From Xestospongia muta (taxonomy: Eukaryota > Porifera > Demospongiae > Haplosclerida > Petrosiidae): 64,000 nucleotides of DNA. A program made the position numbers and the translations under genes. Within the stretch, counting starts at the first letter, position 1. The number at the start of each line of letters is the position of its first letter. Of the stretch, positions 59,482 to 64,000 are shown piece by piece. The stretch covers positions 2,361,001 through 2,425,000 of the forward strand of contig OY848926.1 in assembly GCA_963693285.1 (NCBI GenBank), in the 5' to 3' direction. The notes under the pieces were generated by a model. That model did not search any database, was not told the origin of the DNA, and was given only the letters and a program-made list of their open reading frames with translations.

Positions 59482-62400
59482 ATGGCAGAGTCTGTTCACT
59501 TGGTTCTTGAAGGAATGCTTCCTCACTTAGAAGAACTTCAACAGATAGGGTTGTTTACTGAATCAGAAATAAGGTATCTCAATTTTTAATTATCATAGTG
59601 ATAGTCAGTAATATAAGATTTAATTTATATAATTATTGTATATATATATCACTTAAAGAGTTATTGTACAAAAAAGGCGACATCTAGAATATCAACTGTT
59701 TCGACGTCCTCGTAGAAAAGAAGATTTCTTAAAAGCAATACAGGTTTATGACCAAAAATAATAACGCAACACATTATATCATTTCTGTATGTGAAATATA
59801 GTATGAACTAAACTTGGACAAGCTAAGAAAACTCAGAAAAGAGGTAAGATATTTGACAAAGGCCCCTGAAACAATATAAATAGTCTTGTGTAGACAGATG
59901 TTTGACTATATGAGACTCCAGATAATAAATAGCACTACCTATGTGGCCTGGATCTTCCAATGAAATGTACATGTATTATCATGTCTCAATACTTGGTTAT
60001 CTTTCTTTAACCAACCAACCAACCATGTACAAGTGATGACTGACTCATTGATTAAAGCAATGTTTCTAAGAATCACAGTAGAAATTAGTTTGCTTAATTT
60101 GTTCTTGTTTCTTTTATCGTCTTTTCTAAACAATATGACAACAACGGTCAGCTTGTTTCTGTTTCTTTTAGTATTCTATAATATTCTATGGCTTCTGCTA
60201 GTACTACAATTTCACAGCGTTTATAGTGATATCAGTATCTCCAAACAAATGATTTATTTCAATTATAGACTTGTGAATACGAGATTACAAGTTGTGTTGC
60301 TGTTGGTGCTATACTCACTGTTTTCCTCTTTGTAATGTGATGTCACATTCAGTTGTGTACTTTAGTATTTTAAAGAGACACTCTATTAGTTACATTTTCT
60401 TACTAATCAGAGATTGGGTATGTATGCTACTAATGAAGATGCTGAATTTGGTATTACCAACAGAATTCATGGATTGTTTAAGGTATGTCAATGTTATTAT
60501 TAAAAAAAGTCACAATATCCTTTTTATTTGTCCACAGAGAGCACTTAAATATTTCAAGGTATTTATGATACTATAATAGTTGTTGTTGATGTGTATTAAA
60601 GGATGATGTTAAACTTTGGCTACAACATATTAAATACTGCCAACGAATGAACCAACATGGACTGACCAGTCAAGTATTTGGTAAAGCTTTAGCTATTCAC
60701 CCTTCACATATAGGTTAGTTATGTTGATTTAATGAGCCTGATATATCTGGTAGTTATGATAATTCAGGTCTGTGGATAGCCGCTGCTAAATTTGAGTTTG
60801 AAGAAAGAAATAATATTGTAGCTGCTCGTACACTTTTTCAGCAAGGTCTAAGGGTTAACCCAACTGCTCAAAAACTATGGCTAGAGGTATTCATCAAGAA
60901 ATCATGTCAGGTGTTAGCTTAAATCCTCTGTCAGTTTTTTAGAATGGAAATGCTAGTTGTGGATAAGGTTAGTTGCATTATTCTGGGTCATTCTCTTAAC
61001 TTTCATAATCCTGTCATTAGTTGCGTAAACGAAAAAACATATTATCATTAAGCGTTGAAGAAGTAAGTGAAGTATAATTATGGTAGTACATTTTCCAATT
61101 GATGGATTAGGAACCGGCTGTTGATGATGTTATGGATTATAAAATTCCTACTATTGTATATGAAGAAGCTATTAAAGCCATTCCTGGTATAATGTTCCTG
61201 AATAATTTGAGTTAATAACAATCTTACTATAGCTAGTGTTGAATTTAGGCTTTCGTTTTTGCCATTACTCTTGCTATTTGAGGACACTGACAAACAAGAA
61301 CAAGATATTTATGACAAGTTTGTATAGTCACAATTTTTATTATTACATCATCTCTCTTTAGTTTACAGACAGACTTCCCTTGCAGTGGATTGATGTGGGA
61401 TTCTCTTGCTATGAAACATTGGACAAAAGTTAAAGAAGACAAGCTTAACTGTATATGAATTCCCATTGTTACTTTTTAACTATAACAATTATTATTATTG
61501 TAGTATCTGAAGCTAAAGCATTGGAAAAGAGGAGTGAGCAAATTTATAGAGAAGGCATTGAATTGCTCCATCAGAATGAAGGTAACTAGAATAGAGTATC
61601 TGTTTGTATAAAGTTTTATTTATCAGTACCCAATGAAGAAATATTGTTGTGGGAAAAGTTCTTAGTGTTTCTTATACAAAGGGTGCACTATTGGACTGGA
61701 AAGAACTCAGAGAACATGAAAGTGTGTTGTTACACTATCATTAATTTTAGTTATCTGTTTTAGATTGCTGTTGATAAAATGTTGAATGTTAGTCATGAAG
61801 CTAGTGTGAAGGAAAGGCTAACTGAACATGTCAGCTTACAATTGGTGAGAAAACCTTGTTGATATATGTATAGTATCTTCTTCCTGGCATACACAGCAAA
61901 TTTGTTGGTCTTTTGGACCATTTAGTATATGATATGATGTATATTTCACAAATTTATATCTATTGTTGCATGTGTCTTTTGAAAGTGACAAATGAAATTA
62001 TCCTGCATATAGTAACTGCTGACAAACATATCTAGCAACATTATCATTACTCTTACTGTGAGTGCTTTGAAATAGGCATAAATGATCAAAGCGTCTAACT
62101 TAAAAACATATTTTTGAGCAATTCATAGCTACAGCCAACTCTCCAGTCTTTAAACTTAGCAATAATCAAGTCCCTCACAACAACAATAGTAGTATAGTAC
62201 CATCAAAATAATCTTAAGACATGTTTTTACAATTGTAATCTTGTTTTATTTGCTGTATTCCTATACAGATAAATCTGCTTCAAACTTATAGCTTACAGAA
62301 TGCTGCTCTTTCATTAGCCAGACAATGTGTAACTCTTCATCCATCATCAGCTGATATATGGATTACCAGACTTCAATGTGAATTATGGAGCACTGAGTTT

Positions 62401-63694
62401 AAAGACATCAAGTCAACGTGTAGTGAAGCTTTGTCATGTATTTCTCCTGAGGTATGTAAAGAAATAAACTCTATCTGTTATGTAACTTTTTGTAGTCTGG
62501 TCTCCAAATTTTACAGTTCTTAATTAATCAAGCTGTCATAAGTAAAGTTGAAAAGAAAACTTTAGAAGAGCTGTTTAAGGTATTTTAGTATTTAGAGTCT
62601 TGAGTCCCTATATTTGTGTTCACAATAACCTGTTGTGTGTTAAAGCATATCATTGTTTACATGTAGCAGGTGTTAATGCTTGTAACTGTTAGTGGTTGTA
62701 ACTGACTACCATTAACACTGTTTTATGAACAAAACAACAAATGATGATATTTTATATATCCATGTATAATGAATACATCACTGAGCTACTAGCACCACAT
62801 TATTTTATTGTCTATTATTTAGGAATGCTTGCACTCTTCAGTGTTTTCTATAAAAGAGGCAATTGGTCTGCTGTATTTAGATTGGGGTTTTGCTACTGGA
62901 GGTGTCCATCATATCAGAAAAATTTATAAATTGTATGTTTATAGCAATGTATTGCACATAATTTTGATAGTTTTTTGGAGAATCGTTTTAAGCCCATCGA
63001 AGACTTAATGCTGTGTACAATGTATGTGACAATCATAAATGTGTCAAATGTAAGAACTAAGTCACCCTTGCTTTGATTTGACTATAGTTGGTAGCCATAC
63101 CTTCAAAGAATAGGTGTGCCTGTTGTCAGTGGTTTAGAGTCTAATGGTTTTAGGAATTTGATCAGAGAATGCTACAATAACACCATCTGCAAAATGGTTT
63201 TGTGTGTGTGTGTGTGGTATAATATACTGAATACTAGCCACCTGCAAAAGGGTGAGGCATATTGTAACAACAATTATTCTATTTTTCTATTACTCCAGTC
63301 TAAAGACTCAACAACTATTACCTGTCTCCCTGTATATCAAAATTATCAACTATGAGAAAATACAGGCTAGTCTTAACTTAAGGAAAGTAATGTACTTGGA
63401 AATGATGTATTTTTTATTAGGAGGTCCCAAATATATTAAAATTAGAAACTTTGTTTGAGGATGCATTGAATGAACATGGTTCCACATGCCCAGGTATTGT
63501 GTCATTAACATTACTTTATTGATAGCTGATCCTATTATTTAGATATTTGGCTAAATTTTATGGTTACCATGATGACAATGGGACATAGTGTCCAAAATGT
63601 TGGAAACCTGTATTGGCGAGCTATGAAGACATTGGACGGATCTTTTACATCAGAATTTGTTAGTAAATATAACACACAATTAAAACACATTTAA
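59482..63694 (+). CDS. UTP6: UTP6, small subunit processome component
   Basis: Many short exons. MAESVHLVLEGMLPHLEELQ and IGLFTESEI; VQKRRHLEYQLFRRPRRKED; YELNLDKLRKLRKE; RLGMYATNEDAEFGITNRIH; DDVKLWLQHIKYCQRMNQHG; GLWIAAAKFEFEERNNIVAA; TLFQQGLRVNPTAQKLWLE; AALSLARQCVTLHPSSADIW; IWLNFMVTMMTMGHSVQNVG; NLYWRAMKTLDGSFTSEFV. These are half-a-TPR (HAT) repeats as in Utp6/HCA66. The end SEFVSKYNTQLKHI matches the family's C-terminus, so the gene is complete here. Known: needed for 18S rRNA maturation in the nucleolus. Introns near 59850-60410, 61850-62268 and 62580-63420 are unusually long for this neighbourhood. The stop at 63692-63694 converges with the next gene. Confidence 0.9.
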
Positions 63695-63826
63695 TATCAC
63701 ATAGTATATAATATCACATAGGATATAATATAGTCAGTATTTTTTGGATCACATGATCCAATAGTTCAAGGGTTATCATAACAATGTATGAAAGAAATAG
63801 TCCAGTTAATACATAGACCTTTGTGT

Positions 63827-64000
63827 TCAGTCTTCTTTAGCAATTGTCAATTTTTCTGGTGTACTGGACTCATCATGCGTTCTCAATGAACTGATTCGTA
63901 GGAGTGACGATTTTATACTAAGAAATACACAGTATAGAATGGTTGCCAATCCAGTACAACATCCTGCTAGTGTTATGGCTACACAAAGGGCTATAGCTAA
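63827..64000 (-). CDS. Last exon of an unidentified membrane protein (partial)
   Basis: On the minus strand the frame is open from the window edge: a hydrophobic helix (LAIALCVAITLAGCCTGLAT, continuing ILYCVFL), a basic stop-transfer flank, then a short polar tail (SSLRTHDESSTPEKLTIAKE) and TGA at 63827-63829. The layout is that of a single- or multi-pass protein with a cytosolic C-terminus. There is too little to name a family. The open frame also reads on the plus strand, but membrane character and convergent layout favour minus. Confidence 0.5.
   Translation of the reverse strand, partial: LAIALCVAITLAGCCTGLATILYCVFLSIKSSLLRISSLRTHDESSTPEKLTIAKED

Overview
The window looks like metazoan nuclear DNA from a compact, AT-rich genome, most plausibly a demosponge such as Amphimedon. 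That assignment is inferred from gene content and style: very short introns, intergenic gaps often near 100 bp, SRCR domains, a sponge-type beta-helix family and a POU gene copy. No species marker was searched. I read the exons by eye from splice-site phase and family similarity.

Layout. 1-10.5 kb is dense in genes: the end of an ADAP-type Arf-GAP (+), an intronless membrane-anchored AAA-like NTPase (-), TMEM184 (+), IQCK (+), EME1 (-), a dead LINE (+) and NDUFB10 (-). 10.7-12.0 kb holds a decayed FAR1/SWIM-PHD gene. 12.7-16.0 kb is a minisatellite whose every unit carries a small hairpin. 16-31 kb is a repeat-rich accessory zone. It has long CT/GA/CA arrays, three copies of a segment of about 1.5-3 kb, a 225-bp-arm inverted repeat, two decayed SRCR genes, and a broken POU-homeobox gene copy with a second POU fragment upstream. 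31-41 kb has almost no recognisable genes: dispersed repeats, a hAT-like MITE, five 109-bp repeats behind a duplicated promoter-like 43-mer, two large 26-28-bp minisatellites and a nested foldback. 41.9-43.8 kb is a frameshifted beta-helix gene (-). 44.3-64 kb is again dense: RPL3 (+), HID1 (-), RSL1D1 (+), a divergent homeobox gene (-), ANKRD40 (+), SLC25A10 (-), UTP6 (+) and the last exon of an unidentified membrane protein (-).

How the genes relate. The intact genes are housekeeping: ribosome and nucleolus (RPL3, RSL1D1, UTP6), mitochondrion (NDUFB10, SLC25A10), secretory and dense-core vesicle traffic (HID1), membranes and Arf signalling (TMEM184, ADAP), DNA repair (EME1) and cilia (IQCK). 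Two head-to-head pairs, HID1/RSL1D1 and SLC25A10/UTP6, share gaps of about 90-110 bp. In both, the nucleolar gene has a CACGTG E-box just before its ATG. IQCK has an RFX-type X-box just before its ATG. The most unusual gene is the homeobox gene: its last exon is a near-identical, inverted copy of the C-terminal domain of the neighbouring ANKRD40.
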